A stretch of 64,000 nt of DNA from Pseudomonadales bacterium (GTDB lineage: Bacteria; Pseudomonadota; Gammaproteobacteria; Pseudomonadales; Azotimanducaceae): contig JACKNX010000013.1 in NCBI GenBank assembly GCA_024234635.1, positions 56,129 through 120,128 of the forward strand, written 5' to 3'. A program made the position numbers and the translations under genes. The notes below the pieces were generated by a model, which was given only the letters and a program-made list of their open reading frames with translations, was not told the origin of the DNA and searched no databases. The first letter of the stretch is position 1, and each line of letters opens with the position of its first letter. Positions 9,224 to 16,112 of this stretch are shown one piece after another.

Positions 9224-9574
9224 GTGCAGCTATTGTCGTTTCCTGCGTTGCTCGTCGTCGCGGCGCTGTTTCAGGCCAGCCCCGGGTCCTTGGGCAGTAA
9301 CCGTGAACCCATGCCGATGGGTGGTCTGGAAAGCCGTGGAGACGTTTGCTGTGCGCGCGGCTCCCGCTGGTACGCCATCTGTCCTGCGCCTGGCGAACGC
9401 CTGGCAGGGCCCATTGTCCGACCGGTTGCCATTGTCCATGCCCTGGCAGACGCGGTTTGCGCGGATCAACCGGATTGTCCGGCTTCCGTTCTCCGGCACC
9501 CTGTCTACTGTCCGGTGAATAGCGGGTTGCCTCGTGGTCCGGGCTGGCGGCCTGCGTCTCCGTGGCGTCCGTAG
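9224..9574 (+). CDS. Candidate small secreted Cys-containing protein
   Basis: This 116-codon frame begins with GTG 7 nt after a strong GGGAGGT ribosome binding site. It starts with a short signal-peptide-like stretch (QLLSFPALLVVAALFQA, cleavage likely after ASP or AQ-type small residues near 18-20). The mature part has six cysteines, including a CC pair, and then a Pro/Gly/Arg-rich tail. I recognise no family. The second half looks less protein-like than the first, so a frameshifted or decaying gene is possible. It is followed by the glycosyltransferase gene 127 bp later. Confidence 0.4.
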   Translation: MQLLSFPALLVVAALFQASPGSLGSNREPMPMGGLESRGDVCCARGSRWYAICPAPGERLAGPIVRPVAIVHALADAVCADQPDCPASVLRHPVYCPVNSGLPRGPGWRPASPWRP

Positions 9575-9701
9575 CGGTCAGCGGGCCGTTGTCACTCTGG
9601 TTCGCGCCGGGGGCTGAAGCAGGGCGGATGTGCGCTGGCTTGCCACTGCGTGTGAGCAATGTCTGACAGGGCGTGGCGGCGATTTCTGCTACCTTGCCGG
9701 G

Positions 9702-10457
9702 ATGACGCTCAGCATCATCATCCCCGTGTTGAACGATGCCGCCGGATTGCAGGTATTGCTTGAGGACCTGGGCAAGGCGGCGCAACCGGATTTGCATGTG
9801 GAGATTGTGGTGGTTGATGGCGGCAGTAGTGATGCTTCGGTCACCGTGGCCAATCGTGCTGCCACGCGTGTCGTGCGCACATCGCCGGGTCGTGGGCAGC
9901 AGCTCGCCGCGGGTGTGGCGGCATCAACGGGCGATGTGATCTGGTTTCTGCATGCGGATTCGCGGGTTCCGGCTGAGGCTCTGCGCCTGGTTGCGACGAC
10001 GTCCGCGCCCTGGGGGAGGCTGCGCCTGCGGTTCCAACCCGATAGTCCGGGGCTGCGTATGGTCGCCACCTGCATGCACTGGCGTAGCCGTCTCTCGGGC
10101 ATCTGCACGGGCGACCAGGGGATGTGGGTGCGACGTTCCGTGTTGACCTGCGTGGGTGGCGTGCCGACGCAACCGTTGATGGAAGACATCGAACTCAGCC
10201 GCCGCCTCAAGCGTGTTGGCAGGCCCTGTGTCCTGCCCGCGACGTTGACCACCTCGCCACGACGCTGGCAACGCGACGGACTGTGGCGGACCATAGTCAG
10301 CATGTGGTGGTTCAGATTACGTTATTTCTTCGGCGCCGAGCCGGGTGATCTGGCCGTCGCGTATCGGCGACCACGCCGGCCGGCGGCCGGCGGCGATCCG
10401 GCGGCTGCTCGTGAGCGGGGTGTCAACACTGAACACGATGACGGTGGCTGCCCATGA
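9702..10457 (+). CDS. Family 2 glycosyltransferase (TIGR04283-like)
   Basis: The 251-residue GT2-fold protein has an N-terminal MTLSIIIPVLND strand, the nucleotide-binding VVVDGGSSDAS, the acidic HADSR near residue 86, and the family-typical TGDQGMWVRR and PLMEDIELSRRL segments. These match the uncharacterised transferases often called rSAM/selenodomain-associated transferase 2. A typical partner, transferase 1, is the next gene, so the pair probably acts together on an unknown acceptor. The last 30 residues are low-complexity and Arg/Pro rich, overlapping a GC-rich stretch. The ATG at 9702 puts the Rossmann strand at the N-terminus; the earlier in-frame ATG at 9630 adds a non-conserved leader. 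Confidence 0.82.
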   Translation: MTLSIIIPVLNDAAGLQVLLEDLGKAAQPDLHVEIVVVDGGSSDASVTVANRAATRVVRTSPGRGQQLAAGVAASTGDVIWFLHADSRVPAEALRLVATTSAPWGRLRLRFQPDSPGLRMVATCMHWRSRLSGICTGDQGMWVRRSVLTCVGGVPTQPLMEDIELSRRLKRVGRPCVLPATLTTSPRRWQRDGLWRTIVSMWWFRLRYFFGAEPGDLAVAYRRPRRPAAGGDPAAARERGVNTEHDDGGCP

Positions 10458-10491
10458 CTCGCGCAGCCGGAAATCAGGGGAGAGCGATACG

Positions 10492-11238
10492 ATGTCGTTG
10501 ATTCCGATGGCGGATTGGCGTTCGGGGATGATTTCAATGAGTCCGGCATTGGCTGTGTTCACGCGCGAACCGGTGTATGGCCAGGTCAAGACGCGTATAG
10601 CCGCCGAGCTGGGACACGACATGGCACTGATGGTGCATCTCGGCATGGTGCGCCATACGCTTGCCGCCCTGCAGCCACTGGTCGGGCGAGGTGTCGTGAC
10701 GGAGCTTTGGGTCAGTGGTGATTCCGAGGCGGTGGAGTGCCGTCACTGGGCGTCGGCGCTGTCTGCCCGTCGCAGGTGTCAGCACGGCGACGATCTGGGC
10801 TCGGCGATGTGGTACTGCTGCGTAACCCACCTCAACGTGGGCCGCAACGTAATTATCGTGGGAACGGATATCGCCAATCTGACAGCGGACTACGTCCGCG
10901 AAGCGGCGATGATGCTCGAAGAGGTGGATGTGGTCCTCGGTCCGTGCGAGGACGGTGGCTACGGACTCATCGGTCTGAGCCGGCCGACGCCCGAACTGTT
11001 CCGCGGCATACCCTGGGGCACCCGTCATGTCTACGAACGTACGCTCGACAAGGCGGAAGTGCACGGGTACAGCGTTGCGTCGCTCGCGCCGTTATGGGAT
11101 GTGGACAACGCGGCGGATGTGGTGCGCTTTCAGAATACCGTGGGGCATCTTGGGCCGATCGACTCGCTGCGATACGCATTGCACGAAGGCAGTCATGCGC
11201 CGTTCGGCCCGGGCCGGAAACCGCTGGTGGCGCGCTGA
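10492..11238 (+). CDS. TIGR04282/DUF2064-type transferase
   Basis: The 248-residue protein belongs to the DUF2064 nucleotidyl/glycosyltransferase-like family paired with TIGR04283 proteins. Signature segments are ALAVFTREPVYGQVKTRIA near the N-terminus, QHGDDLGSAM near residue 103, VIIVGTDIANLT, and GPCEDGGYGLIGL near residue 160. The ATG at 10492 is preceded by GGGGAG at good distance, though in-frame starts exist from 10345 and within the next 16 codons. Some residues usual in the family, such as the tight Cys-free core, vary here. It lies 34 bp after the GT2 gene and converges on the PilZ gene with 3 bp between stops. Confidence 0.8.
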   Translation: MSLIPMADWRSGMISMSPALAVFTREPVYGQVKTRIAAELGHDMALMVHLGMVRHTLAALQPLVGRGVVTELWVSGDSEAVECRHWASALSARRRCQHGDDLGSAMWYCCVTHLNVGRNVIIVGTDIANLTADYVREAAMMLEEVDVVLGPCEDGGYGLIGLSRPTPELFRGIPWGTRHVYERTLDKAEVHGYSVASLAPLWDVDNAADVVRFQNTVGHLGPIDSLRYALHEGSHAPFGPGRKPLVAR

Positions 11239-11239
11239 C

Positions 11240-11260
11240 GATCAGCGACCGGCGCTGATC
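11240..11260. terminator. Palindromic hairpin between convergent genes
   Basis: GATCAGCG at 11240-11247 pairs perfectly with CGCTGATC at 11253-11260 around a 5-nt ACCGG loop. It spans the junction of two convergent stops (11238 and 11242) and overlaps the last codons of the PilZ gene. There is no U-tract on either side, so it is a candidate bidirectional, possibly Rho-assisted, terminator rather than a clear intrinsic one. Confidence 0.45.
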
Positions 11261-12006
11261 TTCGCCAGACTCTGAACGAACTGTTCCAGACGACGCCGGT
11301 CCGTAATGGGCATTTCCGTCAACTCGATCCCGCACTCGAAGACCCGACGCTGCACATCCATGCGCACGTGCCGGATTACCGCCGTGGAAGTCACCTCCAG
11401 CAGATTCGGGATGGTGATACGGCAGTGGTGCACGGTTTCGTTGCGATCGGGAAGCGTACCCTGGATGGGAAATTCAGCGCGCAGGCCGCCAACGGAAATA
11501 TCCGTGATGCGTCCGTTCAGCGTGATGTCCCGGGGCAGGATCACACTCGCGCCGCGGGCGCTGACGCGCATCGGCAGGCGATAGCGGGCGTCGCGACGAC
11601 GCTGCTGTACCAGCAGGCTGGCGGGCAGGGCGACGCGGAAAAAAGGCAGCCCGCGCTCCTCCTCCCGGCTGATCACGGTAGCCTTCTCGGCGAAGGCATA
11701 CAGCCCGTCCACGCGGGCGGCAAAGGAAAACGTCGTCCGGGCGCGAAACAGGGAAAGTGCTGAGCGGGGGCGAATGTCCTCGATGAGAAACTCCCGCTGA
11801 CTCACATCCAGGATGCGGCCGAGAATCTCGTCGCCGCTTCCGCCGATGCGCATGCGTATCTCACAGCGCTGGTCCCGAAACACGCGCAAGGTACTGCAGA
11901 TACGCTCCGCTTCGCTGACGTAACCGGAGTCCCTGCCGTTTGCGGAGCCGGAAGCGGGGATCGGCGGCAGGGGATCGGATGCCACGCGGACACCAAATAG
12001 ACTCAT
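11242..12006 (-). CDS. YcgR-like PilZ-domain c-di-GMP flagellar brake
   Basis: The 254-residue protein has an N-terminal YcgR-type half (residues about 30-130) and a C-terminal PilZ domain. The PilZ domain carries the c-di-GMP-binding RxxxR (RRDAR, about residue 135) and DISVGG (about residue 165) motifs. YcgR proteins bind c-di-GMP and slow the motor or bias its rotation through the C-ring or stator. The position next to flgMN fits that role. I prefer the ATG at 12006, which has GGAG 6 nt upstream, over the GTG at 12018. The gene is 156 bp downstream of flgN on the same strand. Confidence 0.87.
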   Translation of the reverse strand: MSLFGVRVASDPLPPIPASGSANGRDSGYVSEAERICSTLRVFRDQRCEIRMRIGGSGDEILGRILDVSQREFLIEDIRPRSALSLFRARTTFSFAARVDGLYAFAEKATVISREEERGLPFFRVALPASLLVQQRRRDARYRLPMRVSARGASVILPRDITLNGRITDISVGGLRAEFPIQGTLPDRNETVHHCRITIPNLLEVTSTAVIRHVRMDVQRRVFECGIELTEMPITDRRRLEQFVQSLAKISAGR

Positions 12007-12121
12007 GGCGCACTCCACGTCGGGCTTGGGTTGTTGGAAATCCGTTGACGGGAAGTGACACCGCGATCAGCAACCAGCCGAAGCGCCTGCGTGTGGGTCC
12101 GGATGGCGACCGATAGCAGAT

Positions 12122-12145
12122 CGCCGGCAAGTGTTTTTGCCGGCG
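12122..12145 (-). terminator. 9-bp hairpin after flgN
   Basis: CGCCGGCAA (12122-12130) and TTGCCGGCG (12137-12145) form a 9-bp perfect stem with a 6-nt loop, 18 nt after the flgN stop on the minus strand. No U-run follows on that strand, so termination strength is uncertain. Confidence 0.45.
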
Positions 12146-12162
12146 GGCGAGGCTCCTCTGAG

Positions 12163-12624
12163 TCAGGCCTGCGTGATCGAAAAACCGCGGTGGGTTGCCC
12201 GATTCTGGTAGACGCCGTGTTCACCGTACAGCACATGGTGTTGGCTATCGCCTAGGATTCCTATTAGGTCTCGGGCTGATTGTTGCGAACGATGGATGAT
12301 CTTACCGTTAACTGCGTTTGAATCTTTGGCTTCGCGGGCCAGTTCGCGCAGTTTGTCGTGAAGCGTGTCCAGCTTGCCGCGGATATCGCCTGTGACGCCT
12401 TCCACAAGATCGGGCAGTGGCGCCGGCAAGTCGTCGAAAAATCGCTCGATGCGTGAGCAGGTTGTGGCCTTGCCATCAATCGCGTCGCGAAGCGCGCCAA
12501 GGTCCCGACAGCGCAGAGCTGACCGTTCGGTCTCCAGCTGATCGAGCAATTCCTGGAACAGGTCGCTCAGTGACGCGACACAGGCATAGAGAACATCCCC
12601 ATCGATCTTCGAGTTATCGTTCAT
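12163..12624 (-). CDS. flgN: FlgN, type III chaperone for FlgK and FlgL
   Basis: The 153-residue protein is mostly coiled-coil helix and keeps the FlgN C-terminal signature: the VNGKIIHRSQQS segment near residue 103 and LYGEHG near 132. FlgN binds the hook-filament junction proteins FlgK and FlgL in the cytosol and delivers them to the export gate. It starts 3 nt after the flgM stop with a weak ribosome binding site that lies in the flgM 3' end, so coupled translation from the sigma-28 flgM promoter is likely. The assignment rests on context and the C-terminal motif, since FlgN sequences diverge quickly. Confidence 0.85.
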   Translation of the reverse strand: MNDNSKIDGDVLYACVASLSDLFQELLDQLETERSALRCRDLGALRDAIDGKATTCSRIERFFDDLPAPLPDLVEGVTGDIRGKLDTLHDKLRELAREAKDSNAVNGKIIHRSQQSARDLIGILGDSQHHVLYGEHGVYQNRATHRGFSITQA

Positions 12625-12627
12625 ATC

Positions 12628-12918
12628 TTATTGAAATATATCGTATTCGATTTGCATGAAATTCCGTGCCAGCCGATCGGGATCAATGTGGTAGCGCCCT
12701 TCGGCGATGGCGGCGCGGATGGCATCGACACGATTCTGATCGAAGGGTACCCGGGTGTCCTCGGCGAACAGGCGTACGCTCTGCGCGGTTGCGCTCAGCG
12801 CCACATCATCCTGTGACGGTTCCGATGACGTTGTCGTTTGCGCCTGCGGCAGTCGCTGTTGGGACTGGGCAATGGCCCGGTCCCGGATCTGCGCTGCGGT
12901 GAGGTTCCTGATGTCCAT
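12628..12918 (-). CDS. flgM: FlgM, anti-sigma-28 factor
   Basis: The 96-residue protein has the FlgM C-terminal sigma-binding helices: RVDAIRAAIAEGRYHID, then PDRLARNFM. The N-terminal half is Gln/Ser/Thr rich and probably disordered, as expected for export through the flagellar channel. FlgM holds FliA inactive until the hook-basal body is finished. A sigma-28 promoter lies directly upstream, so it is feedback-controlled by its own target. In species with HsbA, that STAS protein can also sequester FlgM, and an hsbA gene is present at 42.1 kb. Confidence 0.93.
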   Translation of the reverse strand: MDIRNLTAAQIRDRAIAQSQQRLPQAQTTTSSEPSQDDVALSATAQSVRLFAEDTRVPFDQNRVDAIRAAIAEGRYHIDPDRLARNFMQIEYDIFQ

Positions 12919-12948
12919 AACTGTTGGATACCTGTTTCTCTGGAGTCG

Positions 12949-12975
12949 TTGTCGGCGATCCTCTGCCTAACTTTA
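12949..12975 (-). promoter_or_regulatory. Sigma-28 (FliA) promoter of flgMN
   Basis: On the minus strand the sequence reads TAAAGTTA, 11 nt, GCCGACAA, against the consensus TAAAGTTT-N11-GCCGATAA. The -10 element ends 31 nt before the flgM start codon, leaving room for a short leader. No competing sigma-70 element is obvious. Confidence 0.85.
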
Positions 12976-13030
12976 GACTGGAAATGAGAAAAGGCGAGAT
13001 ACTGACGGAACGGTCACTTTCCGGGTGTGA

Positions 13031-13056
13031 GGCGTCGACCGTTTTCGGTCGATGCC
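13031..13056 (-). terminator. 11-bp hairpin after flgA
   Basis: GGCGTCGACCG (13031-13041), loop TTTT, and CGGTCGATGCC (13046-13056) form an 11-bp stem with one G-U pair. It starts 8 nt after the flgA stop and lies upstream of the flgM promoter, so it probably separates flgA from flgMN. There is no U-tract in the flgA direction. Confidence 0.5.
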
Positions 13057-13064
13057 GTATTCGC

Positions 13065-13760
13065 TCAGGGAGAGGGGCGGGTAGCGACGCGCCCGGGGCC
13101 GGTGACCCAGGCAGCAACCTTCTTCCCGGACGTCAGGTTCTCGACCCAGACCTGCTCGCCGAAACCGGCGTCTGCCAGAGAACGCGCCCGCGTCTCAATG
13201 GTGACGGGACCAACCTGCGACGAGAGCGTAACGACGTCCTTCGACTCCACCAGGGGGGTTGTCGCGAACATCGTCAGGGTCAGGATTGTGCCTGCCGCGA
13301 CCGGGCGTCTCGGCGCCAGGCCGGACAGCGCATCAGCCGGTACCACCGGCACGTTACCGATGGTCGTGATGTCGCGGGTCTCCTCCCGAACATCGTCGCT
13401 CGACAGACGCTGGTCGCGCAGCAGCGGCCGTGCGGCGACAAGCACCTTGCGCATGACCTTCACGCGTACCGGGATATAGGCAGACCACACCGTTGGGCTG
13501 CCGCAGCGTAGCGCTACATGCATGCGTCCAGAGCGGGCCTGGCCGCGCGGGACTACCGAAAGATCGTTACACGGCGAGAGACGCAACCGGGGATCGATGC
13601 TGGCATCCACCTCCACCTGGTCGTCCGGGTAGACGGCCTGTACCGCTGCATGCACCTGCGCCCGCAGACTTTCCGCCAGGGGCGGCTCGGCGTGGGAGGA
13701 GGACGTGGCAATGGCACTCAGCATGGCGAGTGCGAGTAACAGGGGAGCGTGCGCTTTCAT
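13065..13760 (-). CDS. flgA: FlgA, periplasmic P-ring assembly chaperone
   Basis: The 231-residue protein has a signal peptide (MKAHAPLLLALAMLSAIA, with cleavage after SSSHA) and a C-terminal SAF/FlgA domain from about residue 105, with RPLLRDQRLSSDDV and the hydrophobic ending VWVENLTSGKKV. FlgA escorts FlgI subunits in the periplasm as the P ring forms around the rod. The start at 13760 was chosen because it puts the signal peptide first; in-frame codons upstream to 13850 are not conserved-looking. It is divergent from flgB, and cheV and cheR, which sit here in Pseudomonas, are missing. Confidence 0.92.
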   Translation of the reverse strand: MKAHAPLLLALAMLSAIATSSSHAEPPLAESLRAQVHAAVQAVYPDDQVEVDASIDPRLRLSPCNDLSVVPRGQARSGRMHVALRCGSPTVWSAYIPVRVKVMRKVLVAARPLLRDQRLSSDDVREETRDITTIGNVPVVPADALSGLAPRRPVAAGTILTLTMFATTPLVESKDVVTLSSQVGPVTIETRARSLADAGFGEQVWVENLTSGKKVAAWVTGPGRVATRPSP

Positions 13761-13950
13761 CCGGAAAGTAAAGCACGCGTTCAGACGTTGTGCTGTGCTC
13801 GGCGTCGCGCTGTTGAAAACTGATCCCGATCCGTCTGCCGTGAGCATCAACTTGCAACGCCCCTGTGTCTGGCCGCTGGCAACGGCAATTTCCTTCCGCT
13901 TGCGGGCAGCGCGTGGCCGCTGGTCATGCCGACAGTGTGAGGCGACGGCT

Positions 13951-13983
13951 GGTCAGTGGCGGGTCAGTGGAGGGTTAGTGGCG
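13951..13983. repeat. Three tandem 11-bp repeats upstream of flgB
   Basis: GGTCAGTGGCG (13951-13961), GGTCAGTGGAG (13962-13972) and GGTTAGTGGCG (13973-13983) follow each other without a gap. The 11-bp period is close to one DNA turn, so all three units face the same side of the helix. They lie 118-150 bp upstream of the sigma-54 -24 element, a normal distance for enhancer-binding protein sites. This fits an activator binding array, but the repeat does not resemble a known FleQ or FleR site. Confidence 0.55.
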
Positions 13984-14020
13984 GGAAAGGTGACGAAAAA
14001 CGCCCCGAGTGACGATTGGC

Positions 14021-14041
14021 TGGCGTGAAACAGCCACGCCA
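14021..14041. other. 7-bp inverted repeat upstream of the flgB promoter
   Basis: TGGCGTG (14021-14027) and CACGCCA (14035-14041) are perfectly inverted around 7 nt, about 60 bp upstream of the flgB -24 element. As DNA this is a dyad that could bind a dimeric regulator; it is not followed by a U-tract. Confidence 0.4.
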
Positions 14042-14100
14042 ACGGCAGTAATCCGAGAGTGTGCTAGCGTTCAGGCAGACGAACACGGGAACCGGAAACC

Positions 14101-14116
14101 TGGCATGCGGATTGCT
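14101..14116 (+). promoter_or_regulatory. Sigma-54 promoter of the flgB operon
   Basis: TGGCATGCGGATTGCT matches the -24/-12 consensus TGGCAC-N5-TTGCW, with GG at 14102-14103 and GC at 14114-14115 and exactly 10 nt between. Transcription would start near 14127, giving a leader of about 150 nt before flgB. This makes flgBCDE and later genes class II flagellar genes. Confidence 0.88.
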
Positions 14117-14276
14117 GACAACAAGTGGATGGAAGCAATGCGGATGAATGTGCAGGGAATGAGCCGAACGCCGGTACCCACGCGAGGCAGGACTTCCACC
14201 GGGCCGTGCATGCCTCGGCGGGTGGCGGGCACGGATGGTCTCGGCGATGGCGAAACCGCCGTGAAAGGAGAGCGCG

Positions 14277-14678
14277 ATGAAAATCAGTCTGAATAACGCA
14301 CTCGGTCTGCATCCCGACGCACTGGCATTGCGTGCCGATCGGGCAAATCTGCTGGCGCGCAACATTGCTCAGGCGGATACCCCCAACTACAAGGCACGGG
14401 ATATCGATTTTGCGGCAGTGCTTTCCGACCGTGTTGGTCAGCAAACGGGCGGCGCATCGATGGCGCGTACTTCACCCGTACACATCGAACAACGCATGGA
14501 TGGCTCCGGATACGACGTCCAGTATCGCGTGCCGTTGATGCCGAGCCTGGATGGCAACACCGTGGATGTGCAATCCGAGCAGTCGCGCTTTGCCGAGAAC
14601 AACACCCGTCTGCTCGCCAGTCTGCGATTTCTGGATGGGCGCCTGAGCGGCCTCAGAACAGCGTTGCGCGGCGAATAG
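14277..14678 (+). CDS. flgB: FlgB, proximal rod protein
   Basis: The 133-residue rod subunit has the rod/hook N-terminal signature, here ANLLARNIAQADTPNYKARDIDF at about residues 22-44. Its C-terminal helix resembles other axial proteins. FlgB is exported through the flagellar type III system and stacks at the base of the rod with FlgC and FlgF. A GGAG sequence 6-9 nt upstream supports the ATG. It heads the flgBCDEFGHIJKL operon behind the sigma-54 promoter. Confidence 0.95.
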   Translation: MKISLNNALGLHPDALALRADRANLLARNIAQADTPNYKARDIDFAAVLSDRVGQQTGGASMARTSPVHIEQRMDGSGYDVQYRVPLMPSLDGNTVDVQSEQSRFAENNTRLLASLRFLDGRLSGLRTALRGE

Positions 14679-14720
14679 ATGTCTTCTGGATCAACGGAGC
14701 AACCCGGCGGGAACTGAATC

Positions 14721-15164
14721 ATGTCATTGCTGAATATCTTCGATATCGCGGGCAGCGGCATGTCCGCGCAGTCGGTCCGACTGAATACCACGGCCAGCAA
14801 TCTTGCCAACGCCGAAAGTGTTGCACCGCCGGGTGAGGAGGCGTACCGCGCCCGTTATCCGGTCTTCGCCGCGGAACTCGAATCCGCTGCGGGCGGTCAT
14901 CTTCCGTTATCGACCGAGGCGGGGGATTCTGAAGGACAGAACGTCCAGGTGCTCGGCATCGTGGAGAGTGACAAACCTTTCAACGTCCGTTACGAGCCGG
15001 ACCATCCCTATGCTGACGACAACGGCTACGTCACCTATCCGAACGTCAATGCGGTGGAGGAAATGGCCAACATGATTTCCGCAAGCCGCTCCTTTCAGGT
15101 CAATGTGGAGATGATGACGACCGCGCGCACGCTGTCGGAACGTATTCTGAACATGGGGCGTTGA
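14721..15164 (+). CDS. flgC: FlgC, proximal rod protein
   Basis: The 147-residue rod subunit has the N-terminal MSLLNIFDIAGSGMSAQSVRLN motif typical of FlgC, followed by SNLANAES, and the C-terminal helix VEEMANMISASRSFQVNVEM. It is built into the rod above FlgB. It begins 42 bp after flgB. Length is normal for the family. Confidence 0.95.
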   Translation: MSLLNIFDIAGSGMSAQSVRLNTTASNLANAESVAPPGEEAYRARYPVFAAELESAAGGHLPLSTEAGDSEGQNVQVLGIVESDKPFNVRYEPDHPYADDNGYVTYPNVNAVEEMANMISASRSFQVNVEMMTTARTLSERILNMGR

Positions 15165-15211
15165 GACGTGAGTGAGACCGGAGCATTGGCAAACGCGCGA
15201 GGAGAATGGAC

Positions 15212-15874
15212 ATGGATGTAGCGGGAATACGCTCGCTGTCGGACCTGCAGCAGAGTAGTGCGGGCGGCAGCGTCAACAATGGCGAAGAACTGGGAAAGAC
15301 TGCGTTTCTGGAGCTGATGCTCGCGCAGATCCGCAACCAGAGCCCCCTCGATCCGTCGAAGAACGAAGAGTTTGTCGCCCAGCTTGCGCAATTCTCCAGT
15401 GTTGAAGGCATCCAGAACCTGAACGAGTCCATGAGCACGATGGCTGACGCGTTCAAGTCCAGCCTCACACTCAACGCCGCTGCAATGGTTGGGCGCTCCG
15501 TCATGGTGCCGACCAGCCAGGTCTATTCGGAAGGCGGTGGCTTTGCAGGTGTCATCGACAACACCGAGGTGTCTGCGAGTCTGAACGTGGAAATCACGGA
15601 TGGCGTGGGTCGTGTCGTGCGCATGATCGATCTGGGTGGCCGGGCCGAAGGCAGCGTGCGTTTCACCTGGGACGGCAAGGCGGACGATGGTACCGATGCC
15701 CCCGCAGGGCTCTATTCCGTACGGGCTTTCAACGAGGTCAATGGCGAGGCCAGGGAGTTCGACGTGCAGATGCCGGATCGGGTGGTGAGTGTATCGATCA
15801 AACCGGAAGGGGCCGTGGCCAATCTGGCCGGTGGCGACTCGGTGCCGGTTGCGGCAATAAAAGAGATTCTATGA
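15212..15874 (+). CDS. flgD: FlgD, hook scaffold (cap) protein
   Basis: The 220-residue protein has the FlgD N-terminal export region with FLELMLAQIRNQSPLDP near residue 34 and the NEEFVAQLAQFSSVEGIQ segment. A FlgD Ig-like/Tudor region follows, including SVRFTWDGKADDG and GLYSVRAF. FlgD caps the growing hook and is later replaced by FlgK. Two in-frame ATGs lie 6 nt apart (15206 and 15212); GGAG at 15201-15204 is well spaced only for the second. Confidence 0.93.
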   Translation: MDVAGIRSLSDLQQSSAGGSVNNGEELGKTAFLELMLAQIRNQSPLDPSKNEEFVAQLAQFSSVEGIQNLNESMSTMADAFKSSLTLNAAAMVGRSVMVPTSQVYSEGGGFAGVIDNTEVSASLNVEITDGVGRVVRMIDLGGRAEGSVRFTWDGKADDGTDAPAGLYSVRAFNEVNGEAREFDVQMPDRVVSVSIKPEGAVANLAGGDSVPVAAIKEIL

Positions 15875-15875
15875 G

Positions 15876-15985
15876 TGAAACCGCAGGGTTTCATGATCTT
15901 CCGCCAGGCAGGGATGCGTGGTGAACAGCCTGCCTGACGCAGGCATCGCGAGACGAAACCAGCCGGGCTGGTTCGACCGGGTCGA
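15876..15985. other. Chain of four perfect hairpins between flgD and flgE
   Basis: Four stems follow each other: TGAAACC/GGTTTCA (15876-15893, 4-nt loop), GCCTGC/GCAGGC (15928-15944), AACCAGCC/GGCTGGTT (15957-15973, 1-nt centre) and TCGACC/GGTCGA (15973-15985, 1-nt centre). The flgD-flgE gap is unusually long (234 bp). The style resembles the dispersed hairpin-chain elements elsewhere in the window, and TGAAACC/GGTTTCA is shared with the copy near 60.27 kb, so this could be a diverged member or a 3'-end stabiliser within the operon. Confidence 0.6.
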
Positions 15986-16112
15986 CTCACGGGAAAGAGC
16001 GATCACCGGTTACCTGAATGACGAAGGGAGTGCTGCCTGCCGGTCGGTGGGTGGTGAGACAGACGAAGAAGCGGGTGCGAAGCATCCTGACAAGGAGTTC
16101 AAAGACGTATGA
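15918..16112 (+). CDS. Possible 64-codon small ORF coupled to flgE
   Basis: A GTG-started frame preceded by AGGGA runs to a TGA that overlaps the flgE ATG by 4 nt (ATGA), the arrangement seen at many true junctions in this cluster. The predicted peptide is hydrophilic and charged with no recognised motif. Its 5' half coincides with three of the hairpins, which argues against a protein-coding constraint. I rate it as unlikely but cheap to test. Confidence 0.2.
   Translation: MVNSLPDAGIARRNQPGWFDRVDSRERAITGYLNDEGSAACRSVGGETDEEAGAKHPDKEFKDV

Larger units (their letters stand above)
13761..14276. promoter_or_regulatory. Divergent flgA/flgB control region
   Basis: This 516-bp non-coding region separates flgA (minus) from flgB (plus). 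It holds three tandem 11-bp repeats, a 7-bp hairpin, and a sigma-54 promoter for flgB, all listed separately. I found no clear promoter for flgA on the minus strand, and no credible reading frame. Confidence 0.6.

Noticed and set aside
9189..9797. 202-codon minus-strand frame
   Set aside because: It covers a GT2 gene start and the small secreted candidate on the opposite strand; composition is shadow-like.
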